Positions 33,236 to 42,344 of a stretch of DNA of 64,000 nt are shown piece by piece; the stretch's first letter is position 1; each line of letters begins with the position of its first letter. The notes below the pieces were generated by a model. The model did no database searches, had not been told where the DNA came from, and was given only the letters and a program-made list of their open reading frames with translations. Source of the DNA: Psychroserpens luteus (lineage in GTDB: Bacteria; Bacteroidota; Bacteroidia; Flavobacteriales; Flavobacteriaceae). A program made the translations under genes and the position numbers. The DNA lies in contig NZ_JADILU010000001.1 of the NCBI RefSeq assembly GCF_015319355.1, positions 434,001 through 498,000 of the forward strand, written 5' to 3'.

Positions 33236-33997
33236 TTAATTTTCAATTTCTACTAAAATAGGACAATGGTCACTATGAACCGCTTCTGTGAGTATAACGC
33301 TTCGTTTGATGTTATCTTGTATAGGCTCGCTCACCATTGCATAATCCAATCGCCAACCTTTATTATTAGCACGAGAATTTGCTCTGTAACTCCACCAAGA
33401 AAATTCCTGTTTTTCTGGATGTAAATGTCTAAATGAGTCTATAAATCCACTATCTATAAATTCTCCAAGCCATTCACGTTCTTCTGGCAAAAACCCAGAA
33501 ACACCTTTCATTTTTGGATTATGAATATCTATTTCTTCGTGACAAATATTATAATCGCCAAGTACAATAAGATTAGGATGCTCACTACGTAATTCATTTA
33601 AATATTGATGAATCATATTCATGTATTCAAATTTATGAGCCAATCTCGCGTCATTAGTTCCAGATGGTAAATACATACTCATCACTGAAACACCATCAAA
33701 ATCTGCTCTAATATTACGACCTTCAAAATCCATGGATTCGATTCCTGTTCCATATTCTACGTGTTTAGGTTCTATTTTACTTAAAATAGCGACACCACTG
33801 TAACCTTTTTTTTCTGCGCTAAACCAATAGTTATATTTATAACCAGCGTTTTCTATAGCTTCAATATCAACTTGCTCTTTCATAGCTTTGATTTCTTGAA
33901 GACAAATCACATCTGGATTTGCGCTAATAAGCCAATCAACAAAGCCTTTTTTCATTGCTGCTCGAATACCGTTGACGTTGTAAGAGATGATTTTCAT
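33236..33997 (-). CDS. xth: Exodeoxyribonuclease III
   Basis: This enzyme has AP endonuclease and 3'-5' exonuclease activity in base excision repair. The 253-residue protein of the endonuclease/exonuclease/phosphatase fold shows NVNGIRAAMKKGF (N-terminal metal Asn), DVICLQEIKAM with the metal Glu (about 36), NLIVLGDYNICHEEIDIHNP with the catalytic Asp/Asn pair (about 147-149), and the terminal AVHSDHCPILVEI with the Asp/His dyad. It precedes the OmpA-like gene on the minus strand by 28 bases. The wide spread of such genes makes the neighbour uninformative. Confidence 0.95.
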   Translation of the reverse strand: MKIISYNVNGIRAAMKKGFVDWLISANPDVICLQEIKAMKEQVDIEAIENAGYKYNYWFSAEKKGYSGVAILSKIEPKHVEYGTGIESMDFEGRNIRADFDGVSVMSMYLPSGTNDARLAHKFEYMNMIHQYLNELRSEHPNLIVLGDYNICHEEIDIHNPKMKGVSGFLPEEREWLGEFIDSGFIDSFRHLHPEKQEFSWWSYRANSRANNKGWRLDYAMVSEPIQDNIKRSVILTEAVHSDHCPILVEIEN

Positions 33998-34107
33998 TGT
34001 AAGGTTTTAAGATTTTAGCTAAAATAAATAATACTGTACTTTTACACCACTATTTAAGGGCATTTTAACCATAAAATAATTTCTGTCTTTAGCAGTTAAT
34101 ATAGAGA

Positions 34108-37100
34108 ATGAAATTTACAATCACTTTTATTTGTTTTATGCTGTCCTTTTGTGCTTTTGCGCAAGAGACAACTTCTAACTATAGAACGAAAAAAGTAGCA
34201 GTAAGAGATTCTATTAAAATAGATACTGTAAGCATTAATTCTAGTTGGTTTTTTCTTCGGAAAACAAATCAAACACTCATTGATACCTCATTCTATAAAA
34301 TTGATTTTGCAAAAGCAATTTTATCGTTTAAAAAACCTGTTGAAGTAGATTCTGTAGAGATTTCCTATTTACGATATCCAGATTTTATAACACGAAAATA
34401 CGCCCAACTTGACGAAAAAATCATAGTAGAAAACACAGATAACCTGCAACGACTTTATAAACTCAATCAATCTAATCTTCAGCGAAACTATACACCATTT
34501 GGTGGATTAAGCACATCAGGAAGTATTTCAAGAGGAGTAACGCTAGGAAACAATCAAAATTCGGTATTAAATAGCGAATTAGATTTACAGATTTCCGGAA
34601 AATTAAGTGATAGGGTGTCGCTTAGAGCATCCATTCAAGATGCAAATATCCCACTGCAAGAAAGTGGTTATTCACAGCGACTAGATGAGTTTGATCAGGT
34701 ATTCATAGAACTATTTAGCGAGGATTGGAATATAAGAGCAGGTGACATAGATTTGACTAATACTAACAGTTATTTTGCCAATTTCACTAAGCGTGTGCAA
34801 GGACTTCAGGTGAGTGCTAATTTTGGAGATGAAGACTCAAAAACCAATCTTTTTGCGTCTGGAGCGTTAGTGCGAGGTCAGTTTACCACAAGCCAGTTTA
34901 CTGCTCAAGAAGGAAATCAAGGTCCATATAAACTCACAGGACCCAATAATGAACTGTTTGTTTTAATAGTGTCTGGTAGTGAGACTGTTTACGTTAATGG
35001 TCTGCCAATAGAACGTGGCGAAAACAAAGATTATATCATAGATTACAATGCTGGAGAAATCATATTCAACTCTACTTTTCCAATTACTTCGGAAATGAGA
35101 ATCACAGTAGATTATCAGTTTAGTGAACGTAATTTCTCTCGATTTATCATTTTTGGAGGAGGTGCTTATGAATCTGAAAAATTAAAATTAGGCGTTTCGG
35201 TCTATTCTGAAGCAGATGCAAAAAACCAACCACTGCAGCAAAATCTTTCTGCAGAACAAGTCGAAATTTTATCTAATGCTGGTGATGATGAATCGCAAAT
35301 GATTGCACCTTCAGATGTTTCCGAAGCATATGATGAAAATCGTATATTATATAGAAAAGATATTATTGGTGGTATTGAACGCTTTGTGTTTTCAAATAAT
35401 GAAGATGACGATTTGTTTAGCGTGCGTTTTACGTTGGTTGGTGCTAATCTTGGTAATTACGTGTTGATAAATAGTAATGCGATTGAAAATATTTTTGAAT
35501 ATGTTGATCCTATAAGTGGCGTTCCTCAAGGGAATTATGAACCGATAGTACGTTTAATTGCTCCAGAAAAATTACAGGTTGCTGTGGTTAATGGAACTTA
35601 TAAACCAACCGAAAAAACCGATGTGTTTTTTGAATTAACTGGCAGTAAAAACGATGTGAATTTATTTTCTAATATAGATGATGGCAATAATGATGGTTTT
35701 GCAGCAAAGTTGCGTGTCAACCAAAATCTTATTAAAACAGATAGCCTTTGGAATCTTAATGCCAATATTGATGCAGATATAATTAATAAGAATTTTAAAA
35801 CCATTCAACGTTTATATAGAGCAGAATTTAATCGCGATTGGAATTTAGAAAACCCATTAGGAAATCAATCCTTATTATCTTCTGGTTTAGAACTCGTTCA
35901 CCCTAAAAAAGGATTGGCATCATACCAATTTGAGCATCTTAATTATTCAGAGAATTTTAATGGAAATAGACATAATGTGTTTGCTAATCTTCAACTTAAT
36001 CAATTTAATATATTTTCTAACTCTAGTTTTTTAAATAATAAAAGTAGTCTCTCGACGTCAACTTTTGTACGTACTTTTAATAGAGTGACTTATAATTTTG
36101 CAACCCAATGGGTTGGGATAAGAATCTCTTTAGAAGATAATGAGCAACGCGATAGGGAAACTGATTTATTAACAAGTTTGAGTCAGCGTTTCAATTCTTA
36201 CGAAGTATTTACAGGAATTGGAGATAGTACAGGTGTCTTTGTTGAGATTGGTTACAAACATCGTGTTAATGATAGTTTACGAGGTAATGAAATAAAACGA
36301 GTAAACACGTCTAACACGTATTATGTGAAGTCTAAGATTATTCAGAATAAAAATACCAATTTGGCTATTTATGCCAATTTTAGAAAACTAAAAAGCGAAG
36401 ACGATACCATTGAAGATGAAAATTCTTTGAATTCTAGATTGAATTTTAATCAGAAATTATGGAATAATCTCGTGCTTTTAAACACCGTTTTTGAAACCAA
36501 TTCAGGAACCTTACCACAACAAGATTTTACTTATGTCGCAGTTGAGCCAGGTCAAGGAGCCTACACTTGGATTGATTATAACGACAACGGAATTCAGGAA
36601 CTCAACGAGTTTGAAATTGCTCAATTTGCAGATCAAGGCGAATACATTAGAGTGTTATTGCCTAATCAGGTATTTGTGAAAACACATCAAAATAGATTTA
36701 GTCAAACGCTAACTATTAATCCACAACAATGGACAGTTTCCGAAGAAAAAGGAAAGAAATTCTGGTCTCATTTTTATAATCAGACGTCGTATTTAGTTGA
36801 TAGAAAAAACAAAAGAGAAGGAGAGGAGTTTGATTTAAATCCGTTCTCTACAGATGAGGAGAATCAACTCGCATTAAACAAAAGTATTCGTAATGTGCTC
36901 TTTTATAATAGAGGTAAACAAAACTACACCACATCATATACTTATTTAGCGAATACCAATAGAGCAACTTTGTCTATAGGGTTTCAAGAAAATAAAATTG
37001 AAAGCCATCAATTGCAGTTCAATCATAAATTTTGGACTAATTGGCTCGTTAATTTACAATCTAGTTTTGAAACGAATGAAAGTTTAAGTGAGAATTTTAC

Positions 37101-37518
37101 ATCTCGTAATTATGAATTAGACGAAGTAAGATTTCAACATAAATTGTCTTATATTTTTAATGAGAATGCGCGTTTTGATGTCTTTTATCAGTACACATCA
37201 AAAGACAATACTATTGGAAGCATGGAGCAATTGTTGCAAAATAACTACGGAATGTCGTTTACTTATAATAACGCAAATAAGATTGCCTTGACAGGAGAAG
37301 TCAATTTCTTTAAAAATGAATTTACTGGCAATGCTAATTCACCTGTAGCTTATCAAATATTAGAAGGATTGCAACCAGGAAATAACTTTACATGGAGTTT
37401 GCTAGCTCAAAAGAAACTGACTAAATTCTTAGATTTGAATTTTAATTACTTCGGAAGAAAAACAGAAACTAGTAAAACAATCCATACAGGAACGGTCCAG
37501 TTAAAGGCTTATTTTTAA
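34108..37518 (+). CDS. Very large outer-membrane beta-barrel protein of unknown function
   Basis: The 1136-residue protein starts with a signal peptide (cleavage after CAFAQ, residue 18). The body is made of alternating hydrophobic and polar strands rich in Asn, Ser and aromatic residues, typical of a large barrel, and ends in VQLKAYF with a terminal Phe. A segment near residues 290-350 (SGSETVYVNGLPIERGENKDY, then IIFNSTFPITSEMRITVDYQF, each quoted at about twenty residues or less) resembles a motif I know from SprA-like and other giant Bacteroidota surface proteins. I cannot name a function. Five CTTCGGAA words lie within or at the end of this gene, the densest patch in the window. Confidence 0.75.
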   Translation: MKFTITFICFMLSFCAFAQETTSNYRTKKVAVRDSIKIDTVSINSSWFFLRKTNQTLIDTSFYKIDFAKAILSFKKPVEVDSVEISYLRYPDFITRKYAQLDEKIIVENTDNLQRLYKLNQSNLQRNYTPFGGLSTSGSISRGVTLGNNQNSVLNSELDLQISGKLSDRVSLRASIQDANIPLQESGYSQRLDEFDQVFIELFSEDWNIRAGDIDLTNTNSYFANFTKRVQGLQVSANFGDEDSKTNLFASGALVRGQFTTSQFTAQEGNQGPYKLTGPNNELFVLIVSGSETVYVNGLPIERGENKDYIIDYNAGEIIFNSTFPITSEMRITVDYQFSERNFSRFIIFGGGAYESEKLKLGVSVYSEADAKNQPLQQNLSAEQVEILSNAGDDESQMIAPSDVSEAYDENRILYRKDIIGGIERFVFSNNEDDDLFSVRFTLVGANLGNYVLINSNAIENIFEYVDPISGVPQGNYEPIVRLIAPEKLQVAVVNGTYKPTEKTDVFFELTGSKNDVNLFSNIDDGNNDGFAAKLRVNQNLIKTDSLWNLNANIDADIINKNFKTIQRLYRAEFNRDWNLENPLGNQSLLSSGLELVHPKKGLASYQFEHLNYSENFNGNRHNVFANLQLNQFNIFSNSSFLNNKSSLSTSTFVRTFNRVTYNFATQWVGIRISLEDNEQRDRETDLLTSLSQRFNSYEVFTGIGDSTGVFVEIGYKHRVNDSLRGNEIKRVNTSNTYYVKSKIIQNKNTNLAIYANFRKLKSEDDTIEDENSLNSRLNFNQKLWNNLVLLNTVFETNSGTLPQQDFTYVAVEPGQGAYTWIDYNDNGIQELNEFEIAQFADQGEYIRVLLPNQVFVKTHQNRFSQTLTINPQQWTVSEEKGKKFWSHFYNQTSYLVDRKNKREGEEFDLNPFSTDEENQLALNKSIRNVLFYNRGKQNYTTSYTYLANTNRATLSIGFQENKIESHQLQFNHKFWTNWLVNLQSSFETNESLSENFTSRNYELDEVRFQHKLSYIFNENARFDVFYQYTSKDNTIGSMEQLLQNNYGMSFTYNNANKIALTGEVNFFKNEFTGNANSPVAYQILEGLQPGNNFTWSLLAQKKLTKFLDLNFNYFGRKTETSKTIHTGTVQLKAYF

Positions 37519-37558
37519 GCTTTGTAACATTCATTACATATAGACAGTATTTTTTTTA

Positions 37559-37566
37559 TAACTTTG
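37559..37566 (+). promoter_or_regulatory. TAnnTTTG promoter box of the metal-efflux operon
   Basis: TAACTTTG is a perfect match ending four bases before the ATG of the His-rich protein, so the transcript is predicted to be leaderless. No metal-responsive operator is recognised. Confidence 0.65.
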
Positions 37567-37570
37567 ATAC

Positions 37571-37960
37571 ATGCAAAAATTATTTGCCATATCATTTTCT
37601 TTTTTGGTGCTTTTTCAAAGTCTTAATATAGGAGTTGAAGATATTTCTAAGATTAGCGTTTTGCTGGATCATGCAGAATATCATCAAGAAAATTATGGCG
37701 ATTCATTTGTTCAATTCTTAGCAGAACATTATGGAGATCTAAAAGATAGTCATGATAATGATCATGAAGAGCATGAAGATTTACCTTTCAAGCATCATCA
37801 TCAAACTTGTGTACATACAAGCGTTGCATTTACGTTTGATATTATAGAATTCGATCTTACTTACGATCCATTTATAGAGATTCCTTTTAATTTTTTCTAC
37901 ACGGAATCGGTTTCTTTATTTGAAAAATCAAGCGTTTTTCAACCACCAAAGTTGGCATAA
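37571..37960 (+). CDS. His-rich exported small protein of the metal efflux operon
   Basis: The 129-residue protein has an N-terminal hydrophobic segment (about 1-20) that looks like a signal sequence or anchor. The middle is dominated by His and acidic residues (DSHDNDHEEHEDLPFKHHHQ, about 74-93, then TCVH), a likely metal-binding patch; thirteen His are visible overall within residues 35-98. The C-terminal 35 residues are hydrophobic and aromatic. It precedes the CzcA-TolC gene by 68 bases and has its own promoter box. I infer a periplasmic metal-binding or sensing role for the efflux pump; no characterised homologue comes to mind. Confidence 0.75.
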   Translation: MQKLFAISFSFLVLFQSLNIGVEDISKISVLLDHAEYHQENYGDSFVQFLAEHYGDLKDSHDNDHEEHEDLPFKHHHQTCVHTSVAFTFDIIEFDLTYDPFIEIPFNFFYTESVSLFEKSSVFQPPKLA

Positions 37961-38028
37961 TTTATTAGTGATTAAAGTCATTTTTTAATAAGCTGTTTTT
38001 TAATAGCTTAACACTTTATATATAAATT

Positions 38029-41000
38029 ATGTTAGAATCAATTATTAAATTTAGTTTAAAAAACAAGCTGATTGTTTTCCTTTTTACAGCTTTTATTGTT
38101 GGCTTCGGAATTTTCTCATTAACCCAAATTCCTATTGGTGCTGTTCCAGATATTACCAACAATCAAGTACAAGTTATTACCACATCCCGAAATTTATCAA
38201 CCCAGGATGTTGAGCAATTTATTACCTATCCAGTTGAATTAGAAATGGCTAATTTACCAGGTGTTGAAGAGATTCGTTCGGTTTCAAAATTCGGGTTATC
38301 TGTCGTTACGATTGTTTTTGACGACAATATGGGCACCTATTTACCAAGACAGCTTATTGCTGAAAAAATAAAATCGGCATCAGAGCAAATTCCCGAAGGG
38401 TTTGGGGCTCCAGAAATGGGCCCAATTACTACTGGTCTAGGTGAAATCTACCAATATATCTTGGACGTAAAACCTGGTTATGAAGATCAATATACGACTA
38501 CAGATTTACGTACCATCCAAGATTGGATTGTTAAGCGACAATTGTCAGGAATTCCAGGAGTCGTAGAAGTCAATACTTGGGGAGGATTTTTAAAACAATA
38601 TGAAGTTGCTATTAATCCTGGCAAATTAGCTTCTATGAACATTTCAATATCAAAAATCTACGAGGCACTTGAAAAAAACAATAGCGTTGCAGGTGGTGGA
38701 TATATCGAAAAAAATGGCAAAGCTTTTTTTATTCGTGGTGAAGGTTTAGTGAGTTCATTAGAAGATATTGAAAACATTGTGGTAAAAAATGATGGGACAC
38801 CAATTTTTATTAAAGACGTCGCAAATGTTGGGTTTGGTAGTGCAACTCGTTTTGGAGCTATCACAGGAAATGGTGAAGGCGAAAAAGTCTTAGGCCAAAT
38901 TATGATGCTTAAAGATGGCAACTCTAAAGAAGTTATTGATACGGTTAAAGAACGTGTTGCCTCGATACAAAGTACACTGCCAGAAGGTGTTTACATTAAT
39001 GGCTTTTTAGAACGTAGCGAACTCATTGGTAAAACAACATTTACAGTTGCCGAAAATTTAATTTTAGGATCACTCATTGTCATTTTTGTGGTTGTGCTTT
39101 TACTTGGGAATTGGCGTTCTGGATTAATCGTTGCTTCGGTTATTCCTTTAAGTTTATTGTTTGCCATTATTCTCATGAATCTTTTTGGAGTAGATGCTAA
39201 TTTGATGAGTTTGGGAGCTATTGACTTCGGAATTATAATCGATGGAGCTGTCATCATTGTGGAGTTTATAGCATTTCAGATTATGTCTAAATCTTCTCAA
39301 ATTTCAAAAACTGATAAACTTGAAAAACAAGCAGAAATCGACCATATTACCCTAAAAAGTGCTTCAAAAATGATGAATTCTGCCATTTTTGGTCAATTAA
39401 TCATTTTAATTGTATTTATACCAATTCTCTCTTTGAGTGGTATCGAAGGTAAAATGTTTAAGCCTATGGCGATGACATTTAGTTTTGCACTCATTGGTGC
39501 TATGTTATTATGTTTGACTTACGTTCCTGTTGTGTCGTCGTTATTTTTGAGAGCAAGTAAGGAGTCAACTAAAAACGTCTCTTCAAGATTGATGAACTTT
39601 TTAAATAAGCTTTATCGACCAACTATTCATTGGGCACTAGGCCATAAAAAAATAGTGGTTCTGTTTTCCGCAGTATTATTAGCGATGAGTGTATGGATTT
39701 TTACAAGAATGGGTGGCGAATTTGTGCCTACTTTAGATGAAGGCGATTTCGTTATCCAACCCATTTTGAAAACAGGTACATCATTAGAAAGAACTGTTGA
39801 TATCACAACTCACATAGAGCAAATTTTATTAGATGGTTTCCCAGAGGTTGATCAGGTAGTATCCAGAATTGGAGCAGCAGAAGTACCAACAGACCCTATG
39901 TCTATGGAAGAAAGCGATGTTATTATAAAGCTGAAACCTAAAAAAGAATGGACATCTGCAAATAGTAAAGATGAGCTAGCAGATAAATTTAAAGAAGCTT
40001 TAGCTGTAATTCCAGGTATGGAAGTAGAATTTACACAACCTATAGAAATGCGTTTTAATGAATTGGTTACAGGTGTTAGAGCAGATGTAGCGATTAAGAT
40101 TTTTGGTGAAAATTTAACCATTTTAGCAAATAAGGCTGATGAGATTAGAGGCTTAATTCAGAATGTAGAAGGTGCAGCAGATATTTCCGTAGAAAAAGTA
40201 GAAGGTTTACCTCAAATGAGTGTCACATATAATCGTAGTAAAATCGCACGTTATGGGATGAATATTTCTGATTTAAACCGAATCATTTCTATGGGTTTTG
40301 CGGGAGAATCTGTTGGTAGTGTTTTTGAAGGTGAAAAACGTTTTGATTTGGTAATTCGTTTACAAGAAAATAATCGAAAAAATCTTGAAAGCCTGAAAAA
40401 TTTGTACGTAGATACGCCTCAAGGAAACAAAATTCCTTTAAGCGAACTGGCAACAATTGAATATACTACAGGTCCTGCTCAAATTTCTAGAGATGATACG
40501 AAGCGACGCATTGTTGTTGGGATTAATGTTAGAAATAGAGATTTACAATCTGTAGTCAATGATGTGCAACAAATTATTGATGCTCAACTAAAACTACCTG
40601 TTGGGTATTCTATTACTTATGGTGGTCAATTTGAGAATTTACAAAGTGCAAAAGATCGATTGCTTGTAGCGGTTCCGGTTGCTTTGGTGCTCATATTTAT
40701 ATTATTGTATTTCGCATTTGGCTCAGTAAAAGAAGCTTTGATAGTCTATTCTGCTATTCCGTTTGCTGCTGTTGGAGGTGTTTTATTATTGTGGGCTAGG
40801 GATTTGCCTTTCAGTATTTCTGCAGGTGTTGGTTTTATTGCACTCTTCGGAATTGCAGTTTTAAACGGAATCGTCCTCATAGAACATTTTAAGGAACTCA
40901 AAGCCGAAGGTTTTTCTAATATTGAAGAACGCATCAAAAAAGGAACCAGTGAGCGTTTAAGACCTGTGTTGTTAACAGCAGCAGCTGCTGCTTTAGGGTT

Positions 41001-42342
41001 TTTGCCAATGGCGATTTCAACAAACGCAGGTGCTGAGGTACAACGACCATTAGCAACTGTAGTTATTGGAGGTTTGATCACTGCAACACTATTAACTTTA
41101 ATTGTCTTACCTGTTTTGTATGCGTGGTTTGAAAAGAAAAGCACTGTAAAAATGAACAATACAGCCTTAATGACAATTGTTCTTTTAGGTTTGACTTTTG
41201 GTGCAAATGCTCAAAATAAAGCATTAACGGTTGAAGAAACTTTAGAGTTAGCGATTGAAAATAATGGTAATCTAAAAGCTGAATTACTAAAAATTGATGA
41301 ATCAAATGCATTGATTGGTAGTGCATTTAGTTTTGATAAAACAAGTATCTATTATCAATATGATGAAAATAATTTGGCAATAAATAATGAACCATTGAAG
41401 GTTTTTGGTGTGTCACAGGATTTTAAATTTCCGACGGTTTATTTTGCTGAAAAGAAACGTAATAAGTCAAATGTCAACTTGCAAGAAGCTAAGTATAGTT
41501 TACAATTACTAAAGGTTAAAAGAGATGTTTATAGTAACTATTATGAGTTGAGTTATAACAAAAACAAAGCTTTGACTTATAAATATTTGGATAGTTTATA
41601 TAAGGATTTTGCTAAAAAAGCAGAGAGACGTTTTGAGTTAGGTGAAACCAATTATCTAGAAATGATTACTGCCCGTTCTAAACAGAAACAACTAGAAACC
41701 TTATATAAACAGTCTTTACAAGGCGTCAATCAATCTAAATCACAACTTGAAAAAGTGGTTCAGGTGGATTCTATAGTAATTGAAGATATTGAACTTGAGA
41801 AATTAGAACTTCAAAATTTATCATTAGAAGCGCATGAAGGTTTATCCTTTTATGATGCGTCTATAAATTACCAGCAAGCGCAAACCATATTAGAGAAACA
41901 GAATTTGTTGCCAGATTTAAGTGCAGAGTATTTTCAAGGCACAAACAGCAACCTAAATCAATCAATTAATGGTTATCAGTTTGGGTTAAAAATTCCTTTT
42001 TTGTTTGGTGGTCAACGTTCTAAAATTAAAGCTTCAAAAATTTCAGAAGATATTGTTGTAGAACAAAAGATAGATTATGAGAATAGGTTAAAAGCAGAAT
42101 ATCAATCGCTCTTGGCGAAACTGCAGCAACATCAGGAAAGCATTAGCTATTACGAAACACAAGGTAAAACGCTTTCCGAAGAAATTATTAAAACAGCAAA
42201 TCGCACTTTTAAAGAAGGTGAAATTGACTTTTTTCAATACATCCAAAGTTTAGAGACAGCTAAAGAAATACAGTTGAGTTATCTAGAACAACTCAATCTA
42301 TACAATCAAACAGTAATTACAATCAACTATTTAATTTTATAA
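38029..42342 (+). CDS. czcA: CzcA/CusA-family heavy-metal RND pump fused to a TolC-family outer-membrane factor
   Basis: The 1437-residue protein joins two parts of a tripartite metal exporter. Residues 1-1035 are an HME-RND pump with twelve hydrophobic segments in two halves; the proton-relay signature DFGIIIDGAVIIVEF places D399, D405 and E412 as in pumps for divalent cations such as Zn, Co or Cd. From M1042 a signal-peptide-like stretch (ALMTIVLLGLTFGANAQ) leads into a TolC-like domain with long helices (about 1060-1437). One open frame runs throughout. The adaptor follows after two bases. Metal specificity is inferred from the signature, not proven. An internal start at M1042 would yield a separate, exportable TolC protein. 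Confidence 0.92.
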   Translation: MLESIIKFSLKNKLIVFLFTAFIVGFGIFSLTQIPIGAVPDITNNQVQVITTSRNLSTQDVEQFITYPVELEMANLPGVEEIRSVSKFGLSVVTIVFDDNMGTYLPRQLIAEKIKSASEQIPEGFGAPEMGPITTGLGEIYQYILDVKPGYEDQYTTTDLRTIQDWIVKRQLSGIPGVVEVNTWGGFLKQYEVAINPGKLASMNISISKIYEALEKNNSVAGGGYIEKNGKAFFIRGEGLVSSLEDIENIVVKNDGTPIFIKDVANVGFGSATRFGAITGNGEGEKVLGQIMMLKDGNSKEVIDTVKERVASIQSTLPEGVYINGFLERSELIGKTTFTVAENLILGSLIVIFVVVLLLGNWRSGLIVASVIPLSLLFAIILMNLFGVDANLMSLGAIDFGIIIDGAVIIVEFIAFQIMSKSSQISKTDKLEKQAEIDHITLKSASKMMNSAIFGQLIILIVFIPILSLSGIEGKMFKPMAMTFSFALIGAMLLCLTYVPVVSSLFLRASKESTKNVSSRLMNFLNKLYRPTIHWALGHKKIVVLFSAVLLAMSVWIFTRMGGEFVPTLDEGDFVIQPILKTGTSLERTVDITTHIEQILLDGFPEVDQVVSRIGAAEVPTDPMSMEESDVIIKLKPKKEWTSANSKDELADKFKEALAVIPGMEVEFTQPIEMRFNELVTGVRADVAIKIFGENLTILANKADEIRGLIQNVEGAADISVEKVEGLPQMSVTYNRSKIARYGMNISDLNRIISMGFAGESVGSVFEGEKRFDLVIRLQENNRKNLESLKNLYVDTPQGNKIPLSELATIEYTTGPAQISRDDTKRRIVVGINVRNRDLQSVVNDVQQIIDAQLKLPVGYSITYGGQFENLQSAKDRLLVAVPVALVLIFILLYFAFGSVKEALIVYSAIPFAAVGGVLLLWARDLPFSISAGVGFIALFGIAVLNGIVLIEHFKELKAEGFSNIEERIKKGTSERLRPVLLTAAAAALGFLPMAISTNAGAEVQRPLATVVIGGLITATLLTLIVLPVLYAWFEKKSTVKMNNTALMTIVLLGLTFGANAQNKALTVEETLELAIENNGNLKAELLKIDESNALIGSAFSFDKTSIYYQYDENNLAINNEPLKVFGVSQDFKFPTVYFAEKKRNKSNVNLQEAKYSLQLLKVKRDVYSNYYELSYNKNKALTYKYLDSLYKDFAKKAERRFELGETNYLEMITARSKQKQLETLYKQSLQGVNQSKSQLEKVVQVDSIVIEDIELEKLELQNLSLEAHEGLSFYDASINYQQAQTILEKQNLLPDLSAEYFQGTNSNLNQSINGYQFGLKIPFLFGGQRSKIKASKISEDIVVEQKIDYENRLKAEYQSLLAKLQQHQESISYYETQGKTLSEEIIKTANRTFKEGEIDFFQYIQSLETAKEIQLSYLEQLNLYNQTVITINYLIL

Positions 42343-42344
42343 CA

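Noticed and set aside
33208-33246. Longer start for the OmpA-like lipoprotein (ATG at 33246)
   Set aside because: It would place a polar Asn-rich leader before the signal peptide and overlap the xth gene.
40746-41326. Two long minus-strand frames (137 and 82 codons) inside the CzcA-TolC gene
   Set aside because: They are antisense to a securely identified transporter and show no family features; codon periodicity of the real gene explains them.
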